Shown here piece after piece: positions 12,871-26,775 of a stretch of 64,000 nucleotides of DNA (within the stretch, counting starts at the first letter, position 1; each line of letters starts with the position of its first letter). The DNA lies in contig JBAIAA010000810.1 of NCBI GenBank assembly GCA_037893245.1, positions 62,001-126,000 on the forward strand. The letters run 5' to 3'. Both the position numbers and the translations under genes were made by a program. The notes under the pieces are model-generated. The model saw only the letters and a program-made list of their open reading frames with translations, had not been told where the DNA came from and ran no database searches. The stretch is from Crossaster papposus. Lineage: Eukaryota > Echinodermata > Asteroidea > Velatida > Solasteridae.

Positions 12871-13988
12871 ATCTTGGTCTGATCTTCATTTCACTTTTGC
12901 TCTTGATTAAGCACAAACTGCAGCGTTAACCAAATCCTCGGGGCAAGCGCCACCTCTTGCTTCAATCAGCTTGCCTCCGAACCCTGACCACAACTTCTCT
13001 CTCACTGCCTGTCCCTCTCTCCTTTTGAAAATAAATCCTGTGCAACCTCTCGCTTTTGCGGGACAGAGAAAGAAATCAATTCAGAGGCATGCCCGGCGAA
13101 GTGAAAAAAAATACAATATATCGGCATTGTGGAATTTGGTAAGGACATGATGAGAGAAACGTAGCCTGACCATCGGAGAGAAAATGTTGTGTGGTACTCG
13201 TTTGGTCTGTGTTTGAGGATGGGTGAACTTACCTCTCGGGGGGCCCAGTGTGGGGAGTCGGGGGAAGAATACGAATGTATCGTCGGATGCATCTTTCAGC
13301 TTTTGAGTTTGGAAGTATACATCGTTTCAATCTCTTCATATCTCAAACTCATCAGACATTTGAAATGTCATAGGACATTGTTTGTTTCATTTGGAAAATT
13401 TCATATTGCAATTAGCTTGCGGAAGTCAATTGAAGTCACATGCCTTATTTGTTAGCAAGATGTTATTTATTTGTACAAGAAAAATGACGTGGTTTGATAA
13501 TGATGATTTTTTGTTTCCCATCGTCAAATTTGCTGGATGGATAATTTTCACTATGAGGTTGAGTTGTACAAACATAATTTTGGTCAAACAAAATTACAAT
13601 GATTTCAACATAAATATCTGAAAGATATTATAATAAAAGATGTAAATCAATTTTAATGGATAACAAAAGTAAGAAGCTGTAATTGCAAAGATGGAAATAA
13701 ACAAACAAAATCAGACGATGTGTCATACAAAATAGAGGATTTTGTTATCAATGTGTCACATAAATTAAATTTAGATTCCCAAGGAGAATTATATCTGTGT
13801 CTTAAAGCAACTTGTAAGATCCGTCAACCTGTGGCTATACCGTCTCTATTCCCTGCATCCTTGATTACTCTCTCATTTCCTCGGTCTGTCTCAGCCTGTA
13901 TCTTCTCATCTCTACCCCTCCGTTTCTTGTAATTTCCTGTCTGCCTCCGTCTCGTACCGAGTTGAATCGTTCCTTTGTCTGACAGATT

Positions 13989-14041
13989 GCTATTTGCTCA
14001 TCGTCAGTTTCGCTATTTGCTCATCGTCAGTTTTGCTATTT
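13989..14041. repeat. 23-bp tandem repeat, 2.3 copies
   Basis: gctatttgctcatcgtcagt starts at 13989 and 14012, and a partial third copy starts at 14035. Confidence 0.85.
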
Positions 14042-15332
14042 CTACCTGTCTTGGTTTATCGCCGGCCTTTTTATCATCCTCAAGTTTTTTCATTATCTCA
14101 TCCTACTTTCGTGTTTTTTTTGTTTTTTTTAATAATTCTATTCTTGGCTTTCATTTTGTTTTAATTTGGTGCATCTGTCATTCTCAAAATGTGTGGATGT
14201 TTTGTTGCGACACTTCCAAAAATTGAGTGACTACTTGAGTTGCATCTGATGTGATTTTGAAATGTGTAAATTATTTGACATATTTCTGTGATTAAGAAAG
14301 TGACGAAAGGAGAATGAGAAACATTTATCCCAGAACAAAATGATCTCTAAAGTAAATTTTTCAGACATTTCATCCAATTTTCAGACTTTTTTTTAAAAAA
14401 ATGGACAACCTCATCCCTGAAGTAGTTCTTGGAGAAGTAAGTTGAGAACATACAGTGCAATTTTTAAAATTATTTTGCTTTGGAAAATATTTGACTTGTA
14501 TTGATTCTTGTTCTGTGCACTTTATTGTGCCTTCTGGAGATGTTTGGTTCGGTAGGGGAGCATATCGACATTTGTCCAGGGAATGTTTATAGGGAATGTT
14601 TATATAACCGTTATTTACTCACGGCGCGTGCACACCTTTTGGCTATTGGATGTTGCGGCCCCTTCATTTCAGAAACTCAAATATTGCACTTGGCCCACGT
14701 CAGTATAGCTAGCAATGCCTCTTTGGGCCCTCAATTCATTGAAAATTCATGAGTCGGTCGGTGAGTGCGGCAAACCTTTCTCCCTGGCAACTAAAGTATT
14801 GATGTCCAGCTGCCATGCATCATATATAATGGTTATTGTCAGCATTCACATCACATCAACAACCTGAAATAAAAATATACCCTGTTTTTTTTTCTCTTTT
14901 TCTGATCTCTGCCGAAAGACTGACCAAATAAAAGAAAAGGAAAGTAAATTTCCATTTCTCTCAGCAGGGAAACTAAATTAATATGAATGCTACGTATCTT
15001 TCAGTTCTTGTAAGTTTGTAGGCCTATTTCAATAAACATTTCAGGTTGAGTTTATGTCTTTACTTTCAAAATGCCGAGGTCTTTGTGTGCATCCGATCAG
15101 GGTCGTGTTAGGTGTTCACTACAAACATGCAATTGGGTCTTCTTCATTGATATAGTATTGGATAAGACCTGTTCTGTTAACCTGATACATATAGCTTATT
15201 GGATTAATGTTGTCTGAATCTAGAGACTTGTTGGCAAGGCAGGGAAGGCTGGCCGCAATCTTAAAAGCTAGCAGTGAGACAGCTTGGGCTTCTTAAATTT
15301 AATGGGTTTGTCTGGTTGTCCGTCCAACTTAA

Positions 15333-15712
15333 AGGTATGATACATCATTGGTAATTAATTAAATTATCATGAATGGGTGGATTTCGGAGGTTGTATTTTA
15401 TAGTAAATATTGTTTACCTGACCTGTCTGAAGATTTAAAATCATGGATGCCGAGGAAAACAAGAAAAAACAGCGTTTATTTTCAACCGGCGTCTACAGTG
15501 GTTGTTATGTTGTTCTTGTTTTTTTCGCGATTGCCGTCGGGCGATCGTGATTTTTTTAAATTAAATTAAATTTTTCGGAATAATTACAGAATATCTAGGG
15601 CAGTCCTTTTACTGGATGCCTACAATCATTATTTACTTTCAAATAAGTAAGATATTTTCTAATAATTCGGAAGTAATTTTGTCATGATATCTGCAAATGG
15701 TGTTTCTTACCT
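15333..15712 (-). mobile_element. TTAA-type MITE-like element, copy D (reverse orientation)
   Basis: Its left end (aggtatgatacatcattgg) corresponds to the right end of copy B, reverse-complemented. The interior shares atgaatgggtggatttcgga, catggatgccgag and aatcattatttactttcaaa with the family. A TTAA precedes it at 15329-15332. The right flank reads TATA, so that side of the target duplication is mutated. No coding capacity is seen; an open frame at 15369-15569 is read through element sequence. Confidence 0.78.
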
Positions 15713-15715
15713 ATA

Positions 15716-17268
15716 AGTAACTTCTGTGTGATACTGACTCTGTGGAGGAAAACATATGTGATTGCATATATTGCATATATTAATATATTTCATAAATTAA
15801 GTTATCTATTTTTTTTTTTAGTTCAAATGTGTTGTGATTTATGAAATTTTATCTTATAAAGTGCAATTATTCATTTTTTCCCCTTCTAGACAACAGACAT
15901 GTTGTGGTAGATTATCAGGAATTTGTAATTATTGTTATAAGTACCCGGCAGGATAATTGATCCTTGATGATGTGAACTCCTCAACATATATGAAATATGT
16001 TGTTGGTAAATTGACTTTAGTGATTTATTTGGAAGTTAGGTTAAAAATAAATTGATCTTTCGTTTTTATTCAATGCGACACAAGTCCTTTTACCTTTTAT
16101 ATAAAAAGTGTTATTGTTTGGTCATGTGTGCAATTATTGACCGTCTTCAATTCAGGTGTTACTGTTGATACAACAGAAATATAATTAGAATGCCACTCCT
16201 CCCACCGAACAGGAACAAAACACAAACAGGTTCCAGTAGGCTGGGCAAAAAAGCAGTCATCCAGAAAGTTGAAGTCTTCATTATTAAAACAAAATAAAAA
16301 ATTTAAGAAAACAATTTGTGTAGAGTTATTGTGAGTTGTTGCATCTGTGTTTCATGTACACACATTGGAATATAGTCTTCCTTTTAGGAGCAAAACGGCA
16401 TCCATCATATGTCATCAAATCAAATAGAAATTAAATAGAAATCAAATTGATATACAAATTGTAACAAGATTCGTGTCTGCTGTCAAGGTAAAAACAACCA
16501 CAACTGTAAGTATTTTAGACAATTGCATTTGTTGGAAAAAAGTAACAAATTGTTGAAAGTTATGCATGGTTCAGTAGCTTTTTAGAAATATATCATAATG
16601 GATCATCCACCCACTGATGGAACAAGTCCTTGAGTGTTTTTGTGGCTCAGGCTATTCTTCCATTTTCCAACGGACCAATTATGAGAATCTTTTTTTTTTT
16701 CCTGCTCAGTGCGGGCTCTTCATTTTGTCGTCGTACAGAGTACAGGAAATACACTTTGTTGTTGTTTGCCCTCGACGGCGAGTGCTTTGTTAAAAAGGTT
16801 ATTATTTTGGTGGCTGCTTGTGAGGTGCAATTATATCTGAAGTCAACAACACAGAAAACAGGTACTGTACATGTAATTTTTTTTTTATTTTGTGTTGTCC
16901 AAACTTGGTCTAGCACAAGTTTACGTGTGATTAGGTTGTTTACTTCGGTTCAGTAATACTAATAGTAGCATATGTGTACTTTCAAAAGTTCATCGAAAGT
17001 ACTACTTGAACAGGGATACAAATGTTCCCTGACAGTGCTGGATTCGTAGACCTTCCATCATCATCATCACTGTTTGGTTAAAAAAAAAATACTTGGGATT
17101 GTGCACTACTTCTTTTTGTATTTGCTGGTACTGTCTTTGAAGTTGAATGTGTCAATCCTTCAATTTTTTAAAAGTGCTGATCCCTGCATCTCATCCCTGT
17201 ATGATTCATCTGTGGTCTGGTTAACAAGTTCATGAAGTAATTTCGTCATTGCTAAACATTGGTGGTCC
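15716..17268. other. AT-rich non-genic stretch
   Basis: Open frames on both strands at 16630-16956 overlap each other and contain T-rich, A-rich low-complexity runs. No domain or splice structure is visible. Confidence 0.5.
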
Positions 17269-17272
17269 TTAA

Positions 17273-17651
17273 AGGTAGTATACACCATTTGCAGATATCG
17301 AAAATATTTACTACTGAATTATTAAGAAATACCGTACTCAATTGAAAGTAAATAATGATCCTAGGCATTCAGCAAAAGGATTGCGCTAGATATCCTGTAA
17401 TTATTCAAAAAAATTGAATTTTATAAAGAAAAATTCGCTCTCGCCGGACGGCGAGAGCGAAAAAACAAAGATAACATAAGAATAACTGCTCGACCCCGGT
17501 TGAAAACAAACGCTGTTTTTTGTGCTTTTCTCAGCATCCATGATTGTAAAACTTCGGAAAAGTCAGTTAAACGATATTTACTATGAAATACAACCCCCCA
17601 AATCTACCCATTCATGATAATTCAAGCAATTACCAATGGTGTATACTACCT
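17273..17651 (+). mobile_element. TTAA-type MITE-like element, copy B (best preserved)
   Basis: A 379-bp element with terminal inverted repeats aggtagtatacaccatt and aatggtgtatactacct. Perfect TTAA duplications flank it at 17269-17272 and 17652-17655. Near the middle (17434-17461) lies a perfect GC-rich hairpin, with a 13-bp stem (ttcgctctcgccg and its complement) and a 2-nt loop. It has no plausible coding frame, so it is probably a non-autonomous DNA transposon. The TTAA target points to the piggyBac group as the likely mobilising family, by inference. Confidence 0.88.
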
Positions 17652-17793
17652 TTAATACGATCTGTCTTTTCGTTGGAGATCTTTGTTTGTCTTACATTGC
17701 CGAGTGTCGGCACTTCCACTCAGCCTATTCCAATCAGTTCGCTTGCCTTCTTAGATGTGCCAGCTGTATCTTTTCTTAACTCATATCAGTAAT

Positions 17794-17812
17794 CCCCCCC
17801 CCCCCCCCCCCC
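17794..17812. repeat. Poly-C tract followed by CA repeat
   Basis: About 19 C residues followed by acacacat. Confidence 0.85.
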
Positions 17813-20800
17813 ACACACATTCTCTTTCTCTGACTCCCAGACCGCAGCATGACCCGTTTGAAAGACTGCCGCAAATCACCCGTGGTAACATTCCGCTCGA
17901 ATGTTCCTGGCGCTTATTTTTTTCCTACTTCATCCCACAGGAAATACGTAATGAGCTACTTTGTTGTGCATGTATTCCCTTCCATCAATGTCCTGATTGA
18001 AGACGTCGCAGCAATGATCATTAGAGACACAGCCTTTCAACAAGTAAACACACATCGACTTTCATTTTACAGGGCCATTTAATTTTGGCCCCATCTGCTG
18101 GTTGCTAAGCGATGGCTATGACGAGTCTGATATAAGATGCTCGTCATGTTTAAAAAATGCCTTTTTGAGCGCCGTGCGTCTGTGTTTACCTTCTTCCGAT
18201 CGTCTGACTGTACCTCATTTTGTGACCCTACATTCACACTCGTGGTGTGACAAATGAAAATTCATCCTAATATTTGATGTACCCCAACCGATCTGAGTTT
18301 AGGTTTTAAACTTTGCGTACCAGAACCTAAGCATTAAAGTTTCTACAAAATGTTAACAGTTTTTTTTAGTTCGGAGTTTTCAGAAGTATTCTCCTCAAAT
18401 GACTAATTCTTTTTTCATTCACTTCCAACCAAAGTGTCTTGCCGTGGTATAGCCTGTCTTTCCTTGTGTCTCTACTCACAATGGTACAGATTTCTTAGTT
18501 CAATTTTTATCCTGACGGTGAGTGTGTCTAATACACACTGGATAGATACACACTGGATAGATTGTGTGACTTCACTAGAGTGTTTGTGTTGAACTCCTTA
18601 AGAGCTGGAAGCAGAATAAATCCAAACAATATCCACCCCAGGGCCAGACCTTTAAGGGATACTCTTAATCTCTGCCTCCGTGATGCCCCAATGCTAACAT
18701 GCCTGGTCCTCAACCAATGTATCCCCAGCATCAGCGAGATCCATTAACCGGGATTGACCTCTACATTTTGCATTGTTGACATTCTTAGATCTTCTTTAGG
18801 CCTACAAAACAAAGCAAGATTTGATGTCATCAGTTATTGCTGCAAGGAATCACTCTCTAGGTTTTTTTTATTTTATTTTGAGTGTTGGGCGAGACAAAAA
18901 CCTGCCATCCTTTTATGGTATGAACAGATTCAAAATCCTTGAGTTGAAAATAATGAGCACTTCAGGTGACTTTATTTTGTAACTTGTTTGTATTTGTCTA
19001 GTTAATTTATGCTGATTAGTTTATTATCATACAAGTTTGGCAACCATGTACCTGAAAATTGCATGAGATTGTTGCTATTTTTCCTCTTTTGTTTGTACTT
19101 TACCAGTTTTGAAAGGCCTCTCTTAGATTTGGAAAGGATTTTCAATCATGGGCTTTCGGTCAATCTTGGACCCTATTGTCCTCTTTTGTTCTACTACGTC
19201 CACTATTTGAATGTGGATACAAACTCACACCCACCCAAAGCATTTTGTGAAATGACTTTACAAACTGAGAATTTTAAAAATGTCAACACAACCAAAAAAG
19301 TAGATAGTAAAATAAAGGCTAATTTCTTTTTTGTTATATCTCCTTCCATTCTGAATCCCCCTTTCCCTTCCATCCTTCCATTTTATCCACTGACATTTCA
19401 ACGAAGATGCATTGAGCAATTTTCCTCGGAAGACCAAAGCTACCGCTGGGTGTCTTGACTAGCGAGATTTTGGCCCCGCATTCTCCCCTTCTGTCGTTTT
19501 TGGCCACACCTTGGTAAACAAACTAGATCCCAGAGCGTCTATTACTAGCCTTGATGAGATTTAGACATAAACCCCTGGTACCCCTATGCTCCATCTCCAG
19601 CATTCCTTATCAAATTGTATCACTTGGGGAGTTGGTTACCGGTCAAACTTTAAATCCGTCAGCACTCTTTGGTTATTCCCTGTAGGCCACGCAGCTCTTT
19701 TTAGGAAGGAGCTATTTATTGGCCGACAAGGAATTTATTTGTTTATTTTTCACCATCTTAAATTTAATCATCTCAAATTTGATGAGAGTTGTTTAAACTT
19801 AAAAAGAGAAAGAAAATCAATACATTATACTGTACATTGACATATTTATTTTGAAATAATTGAGAACAAATGTTTACATCAAATTTGACTGATTACACAA
19901 AGAACACAGAAAACGTTGATTCTTTGTGTTAAAATGCCACTTTTCTCATTTCCTGCTGGCTGGCTGTTGTGAGAGTATTAAATAAACGCTCTTGGAAAAA
20001 AATGCAGTAATTGGCCACTAGAGGGGGTAAAAGCAAATCAATAAAACCACTGGCCAAAAATTTTGACGGGCTATAAAGTTTGCTGCCCTCTGTTGACGAT
20101 TGATGTCAAGTTTGTGATTGTGCCTGACACTAGTTGTTTTTTTTTGCTTTGAAACTGAATTCTTTGAATGTGTAAATGTGGTTCTAGTTACAACAAAAAT
20201 ATTTGATTTTTACAACTGATATGTAGATATAACTTCTTTTTTTGTTGTCAACAACTATATTTGTTTACGGGTTTCACATTTTTCTTCTGAAAACAGTTTC
20301 TCTATTTAGTCCAAGGTCCAGCTATTGTTTGAAAAATCAAACACAAACGGGCTTATATTTGCCAACAAAAATATAAAAAATATTGTCCCCTTATCTTGTG
20401 AAAATATGCACGGCATGTACATAATATTTGTGCCGTTCTCAGGGTTGGAGAAAAGGGTAACTTGTGGTCTGAAGAATAAACATAAGATTCCAGGTATCAC
20501 AAACAGTTTGACCTTGGGGTCAGATTTGGAGTTAACAAAAGGTTTGGTCCATTTGGCTTTGGGGTGAAGTGAAATGTTGTTTGTGTCTGATGATTTAATA
20601 CTTCAGTCATCTCTCTGCAAATTGCAACTTTTTGAAAGTGATATAATACTGTAAAGACAGAAAGCTGCTAGTTTCAGTGAAGATTTGAAAACCTTGTCTG
20701 GCATATTTCACATTTTGGGAATAGGAATTTTTGTTTAATTGTTAAAACCAGTAACTGGATGCAACATCCTTTTAAATTAAAAATACTTTTTAATCTGATT

Positions 20801-20860
20801 CTTTTTTAAACACCCTTTCGCTGTTTCACTGGTTTTACTTTTTTTTCCCTTTTTTTTTGT

Positions 20861-20899
20861 GGGGGGGGGGGGGGGGGGGGGGGGGTGGGGGGGTGGGGG
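20861..20899. repeat. Long poly-G tract
   Basis: About 25 uninterrupted G residues, then tgggggggtggggg. It is preceded by T runs. It is a potential G-quadruplex and a likely site of length variation. Confidence 0.9.
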
Positions 20900-23672
20900 T
20901 GTTTTTATTATTTGGATGGAAATAAATGTTGTTTATCCAAAAGCTTTTTCCCAAAGTTGTTTGTTTGTAACAACCAAAACCACATCTCCTGTATAAACAA
21001 GTCCCTGTTGAAAATCTAAGTGGAAGTAAAGTCATAAATTACTCAACATTTTGTGATTAACAGGCACTTTTGTTCATTCCTGCTAAATTGATCAATCATG
21101 GATAATTGATGGTGAGACTGAGAGTTCAGTCTAGTGTGTGTGGGTTGTTTTTTTATGTGGTTTCTTCTATCGTATTTGTCAGCACAGTGTTATGATGCTC
21201 CTTTGAAAGGTTAGAGGAACCCACACTATAAGTTACTCTTAAGAAACAGGCTTTATGTTAAGTACAATTTTGACCTTGGATTTTTTTCGTTCATAAATGC
21301 TATACAAATCACACTGTTTTTCATTTTGATACAACACTCTAATTGCAGACTGAAGAAAAGAATTTGAAGATGTTGACAATTTCTTGTTGGTTTTCACAGT
21401 GCAGGAGTTTGAAGGGCCTTTTTTTTTACTTTTTAAGCGACTTGTTACTAATTTTGTTTGGTGTGTCACATTTGTCATGTTCTCATACGGAACCCTTCAT
21501 TTTACATGACATCATTTATTCATAGCATACAAGCATGGTTCTGCTTGCCTTGCAAAGATTTTTTTCTGGAGACATTTAGGTCTAAGAAGCTTAATACGAG
21601 ATCGATAGCTTGTTTATTATTGTTCCATTGCATGGTAACTTACAACTATCAACCCGAAGTCTGTGAAAAGATCCATTATTCTCCTGCCTACTCTAGTTGC
21701 TATTGATGAAGGAAGCATTGATCAGATGGTCATGATAAATGTGTGGTTACTTGATAATAACTTAGATAATATGTACTTTTACCATTTAGTGTATTTAGTT
21801 TTGTATTCTTACTGTATTTGAGGTTATCTGAAATCAGACCTTTTGTAAGGGTGAGCATTTACAGGTAGTACGTCAACCATTTCATTTTAGTGTTAGTCTA
21901 AACTTACCTTCTTTTTTTTGTTTATTTGGTTGCACAAATGTACAACATAAATTAACAATTTTTTTTATTCTTTTTTAGATTTCTCATTTATTTAACTTGT
22001 ACAATTGTAAGTGTAGAATGACAATATTGGAAAGAATCAAATTAGATTGACTTATCATTGAAAGGTGTATTAGCTCAAACCTTTAAGCCAGGTCTGTGGT
22101 CAAAATGATTGGTCATCTGTCAATACAACAAAGTTTTCCTTTTACCAAAAGGTTAAAAATAAAAGTGAAAACGGAAAATAAAACTAAGGGCAGTCAATCA
22201 AAAACTTTGCCACCACAAAGCACTGATTACACAGGCCACCTAAATCAACATCTCCCTTCTTTTTTCCCCTCCCTATTGGCAAAATAGTTCTTTGACATAA
22301 CAGCACGGGAGGAAACTAATGGTATTATTCCAACATTTCGCAGGGGAATTTAAGGGTCTAAGCTAAGTCAACGTATCGCTGTACCAATTGGATTGTCCTG
22401 CTTGCCCCTAATATGATGATTGGCAGTTAAGGAGCTCTAGTGCAACATTATTTGAGTTGAGTTGTTTGTTTGTTTCCCTCCTCCAAGCAGACCCTCATCA
22501 GAATCGCTTGACAGACCTACTCCAGGGCCCAATTTTGTTTTTATTTTTTTGTAGGATTGACATTTTGGCACCCCGTCAGTTGGACATGGGATTTATACAA
22601 TTTTGAGTATGTTGTCAGACAGATTGGTGGAAAATTGTTCACTCAAATGATAAAAGCATAGAATTGGTAGACAATCTAGGTATGTCACGCGAAAGATATT
22701 TGGCTATAGGTGGAATAACAAGCAAATTACCTAAATGGCTGCCATTGTATGTTATTGTACCTTTATTTTTGTTTGTTAATTGACATATCTTTCTCATGAC
22801 ATCTGTCAGTGTGCTAAATGTCCTGCTGTTATCATCAAGTGAACAATTCCATCATATTGTGCCCCGTTCTACCTGACTACCAGGAGGAACACACCCAATG
22901 AATGCTACACAACTTACAGGGTATATTTGGAAACAACCCTCACAATTGCAAGAATGTCGGAATGCCTAGCCCGGACTGATACATTGTTGTAGGTGTGTAC
23001 CAACAACCAATTTGCCCAGAGAGATGGGACAATGATATTCAGAATGATGTTAGGCAGACCTTGCGTGAGTGTGAACTGCCAATCATTTTTACAACTTCTT
23101 GCCCAAAACATGTTTTCTCAGCTACAGTCCCTAAAAATAGTTTTGGTGAAGACAACACTACACTTCAAGAGACTCCCAGAGATTGGAATTTTGACAAATA
23201 GTTTGGTCTCAGGATTGGTGATTTCCAGTTAATCTTTTAGAATAAAGTAGGCTATCAGATGTGCAATATTTCAAATCTTGATACTTTACCAACAAATGGC
23301 TGAAGAACTACCAAGACTATGAAAACCAGAGGGCTATTGAAAAAATGCTCTGTGCACAATTAAGTACCCCTCCATAGTTGAGGGGGGGGGGGGCACACTC
23401 ATGAAAAGCTGCTGTAAGAATCGAATTAGTTGTGCAGTAATACTGGCACTATACATACCCAACCAAGTATACATGCAAGAGCTGGTATTGTCACACCTTG
23501 TTTACTCAACCTCATGCTAAATAATTGCTTAATGTAGTCATGGAGGAATAATGTAGTTTAGAATATAGTGACTAAAAATCCTTGCGATCCTTGGTTGAAT
23601 CATGGTTGAATAGTGTTGAATTCCTTCTTTCTAAATGAATGCATTAGTACTTCTCATCGGCCATAACGCCTT

Positions 23673-23711
23673 CCCCCCCCCCCCCCCCCCCCCCTCCCCC
23701 CTCTCCCCCCT
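23673..23711. repeat. Long poly-C tract
   Basis: About 22 C residues followed by tcccccctctccccc. Confidence 0.9.
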
Positions 23712-24304
23712 CCCGATTTAATCAAAACCTTGTATGTAGCAGTAATTTAATCCTCAATACCACCCCCCCTCTGAGCACCTGTCAAAAAAACGCCACTAGC
23801 CTAAAGGGTCATACCAAATAGCACCCCTTAGCCCAGTGAATAAAGCATATTAATCAGGTGTGGGGGGTGATTGTGTGTACATACACATTTTGTTGGTCTG
23901 TTCATTGACTGGGCCCATTATTACACGTGCTTTTATATCCATTCATCATCCATTGCGTTTGATCCTATTGGCCATGTGTGGGAACGTCATTCACCGACAC
24001 TAGCTGAGTGCGTTGCGTGACAGTTGGATAACACAGTCTGGGCAAACTGTGGCATGCATGGCCTTGGTGTGTAACATAACAAAACTCATGGTTCCCAACC
24101 CAGCTTTGGGAATTTTAAATTAAAAAAAAACCTCAACTGACTCAATATTCAACCCGGCTTAAATTTTTGAGTACTGTTGGAGAATTGAAGTCCTCCGTTC
24201 TGCAAATCTGCCGATGTGTCTCACGTTTTGGAACGAAACGGTTGTTATTCCACCTTTTCTTTTGATTGTTTGGAGTTTGGAAGATTGACAATAATACCGC
24301 ACAA

Positions 24305-24370
24305 ATGCCTGCTTCATCGGGAGATATGGACCTGGATTTTAATGACTTGAATCTGGATGACGGAACCATG
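24305..24370 (+). CDS. Candidate alternative first exon (1a) of the NAV gene
   Basis: An ATG at 24305 opens a 22-codon frame that runs to a consensus donor, ATG|gtaaga, at 24371. The peptide is acidic (MPASSGDMDLDF, then NDLNLDDGTM). An in-frame TGA at 24263 lies upstream with no other ATG between, which fits a start exon. The exon ends in phase 0, and the first clear NAV exon (41100) also begins in phase 0, so the two could be spliced directly. C. elegans unc-53 is known to make short isoforms from internal promoters, so an internal start here is plausible. It could instead be an internal exon (AG dinucleotides occur just upstream) or belong to another transcript. I do not recognise the peptide itself. 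Confidence 0.4.
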
Positions 24371-26771
24371 GTAAGAGGAAAATTCATTGGAAAATTATGG
24401 TGGGATAATTGTTGTTGTCACTGAGAGAGTGAATAAACAATCTAACTGTATACAGTTAGGTTTTATGCATGTGTTGGGTAATGTACTTAGTAATACACAG
24501 GGAGTTTTAGAATCATTAATATCTTTACAACAAATAAGCTTTTCAGCAGTATTTTGGTTGGTTACTTTTAAGATAGTTGCAAAAGGGTATATTCCACCTT
24601 AAAAAAAAACACCTTCTCTTAAAAAAACCATCACATGTCACAAGATCGAGGTCATTTGCATGGTCAATAGGGGACATTCCTACAGTGGCAAAGGTGTTAC
24701 CATTACCATGGACAGTTTGTGTTGGTGTTGCCACTCAATGATTTTGGTCAATAATGAGGTCAATAATCAACGCTGTAATTACACTGGTCCTGCAGGTAAA
24801 CATGCTGCGTGGCCATGAACTAAAATTATCACATGGATGCTGAGAATATTGTGGGTCTGTAGGATCCAAAAATACATAGAGCTTGGTCATGATGGATTGG
24901 ATAAGTGTAGACTCGACTGTGTAGATACTAACGAAAGGTGGTGTTCCTCTCTGATTTTGATTCCATCAATGATTGTCCAAACCAAACAAGTTTTGAGTAG
25001 GGGTGATAATTGATAACAGCATTGTCTCTGTCTCTTTTATAAAAGACACCTGTCTCTTTCATTTTGTTATCTTGTTAAGTCTTCTGAATCATTATTTGCA
25101 CACAAGCTGTGATCATTTCTTGAACAGTTGATTAGGGGTGAGTTATCTTATTGTCATTTGATTATTGTTTACCCTTCAAAGAATCCAACCTGTTATTAGT
25201 CAGACAATTGAGTTGATCTACTTCTCTGTTTTGTTCACCATTCTTATCTTAAAAGTTAACCAGATTCCTAATTTGTGTATCATCATTATTTTCTCTGTGT
25301 ATTTATCTTTGTTGTAACCAGACAGGTAGCCTTTTAGATGAGTAATGTTCCTGTCAATGTTTGATTTCATCCACTCGTTTGTATCCTAACTACAGAACGA
25401 TTTCTAATGAGACGGACAGACAATGTGTTTTTAGTTTCTGGTCAATCTTAATCTCGTAAATAAACTGTTTTAACAGTTTATTTACAGTTAAAACATCTTA
25501 TTTATCTTTACCTTTTTTCACTATTTTATTCTATCAAACCTTATTTGAAACACATCGACGTTCTTCTCAGAATTGATGAAATGAGTTTTCTCCGTACTGA
25601 TAATCACACCAAAATTTGTCCCACCGAGAAAGTGACGTGATATTTTGCTAACCTTAACCAATTCCTGCTCCCCTGCTGTAACCACAGTGCCGCAACCTCC
25701 AAGCATTATTTTGTTACTCCCCACAGAGGCTTGTGGCTCGCTTCAAGGTGCTGTGCTTGCAAGAACCTCAAATAAAGATAAAGTGTAATTAATGTTTTAG
25801 ACTTTTAGATGGTTTGGGCGCAAGTAAAGTTAAGATTATGAATGAGAACCATGGCTAAACTCTCTTTGTCAAGAACCCTCCCCCACCCCGCACAGTTTCT
25901 TCAGCAATGGTTAAGTTCATGGTAAATATACTATCAACAATAGGATATGAGCATACATTTACTACAATATAGAAAATCTTCAAAATATTTGTGTTTAATA
26001 TTGCAGACATGATTTAACACGGACAACAAGCTTTTCTTTAACAGGGTGTCTCCCCCCTATTTTTTTTCTCCATATAAACAAAATCACAACAAAAACCAGA
26101 GGGTATACCGGTATATACAAAATAAAAAAATTGCTTGGTTATGCTGTTTACACATTTTGGGAATACAAGTTGTGGCCACTCAAACTTTGGAAAGACAGGT
26201 GTTCTGGAAATGTTATTATGTTAGAATAATCAATGTTAAAAGGTGCGGACAGTGGGTTGTTGAGCTTCAAAGCACATCCTGCAAACTCAAGGTCAATCCC
26301 ACCTAATGTAGTGGTAAATACTTGTCTGTTTTTCTTGTTTACTTTATTGTTCCAGTGTTTGGCTGTTTGCTTTTTTGTCAAATTTCTTGAAAACCAGGAC
26401 ATCAGCTTTGGGTACTTCTCTGTCTTCAGGAATTGGATGTTACTGAATCTTCTGGAGTCTAGCTGGTTACAAAACCGCCGATTACAAAATAATACCAGTC
26501 ATATCGACTGGTTCATGCGAGTTCATGTTACAAAGAATGGTTGTTGAATGGTCTGTGATACTCCGGGGCAAATCGTTGTCACGACTGGTCTTAGCAGACT
26601 GCAGTCGAGGGAAGTCAAATAATAGAACCATTGTATCCAGTAGACGCTGATTCTGTAAGTCATAACACATCCATGTAATTCAAGCATTCTGTTTGTATCT
26701 ACATTGCTGCTGGACAATTCCATGAATGTCATTTCAGCAATGTTCTATTGTTTGGTGGGTGAAGCAGCAAC
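24371..26771. other. Probable intron or intergenic stretch
   Basis: No supported coding sequence. A short perfect palindrome with 14-bp arms and a 2-nt loop lies at 25456-25485 (gtaaataaactgtt and its complement). Open frames near 26046-26547 overlap on both strands without domains. Confidence 0.45.
25456..25485. repeat. Perfect short hairpin
   Basis: The arms gtaaataaactgtt and aacagtttatttac are exact reverse complements separated by TT. It is AT-rich and its function is unknown. Confidence 0.85.
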
Positions 26772-26775
26772 TTAA

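Larger units (their letters stand above)
11430..15328. other. AT-rich non-genic stretch
   Basis: No supported gene. It contains an ACATGT microsatellite near 11970-11990, the poly-C tract at 12840-12870 and a 23-bp tandem repeat at 13989-14041. The open frames at 13002-13292 (-), 13189-13455 (+) and 14501-14752 (+) overlap each other or lack domains. Confidence 0.5.
17656..24220. other. AT-rich stretch, no supported gene
   Basis: Contains poly-C at 17794-17812, poly-G at 20861-20899 and poly-C at 23673-23711. A short imperfect direct repeat of acacactggatagat lies at 18533-18562. The longest frame (19009-19458, + strand) is Phe/Leu-rich with no domain. Others overlap on opposite strands. Nothing here has convincing exon structure. 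Confidence 0.5.

Noticed and set aside
19009-19458. 149-codon frame on the + strand
   Set aside because: Phe/Leu-rich translation of T-rich DNA with no domain and no supporting splice sites.
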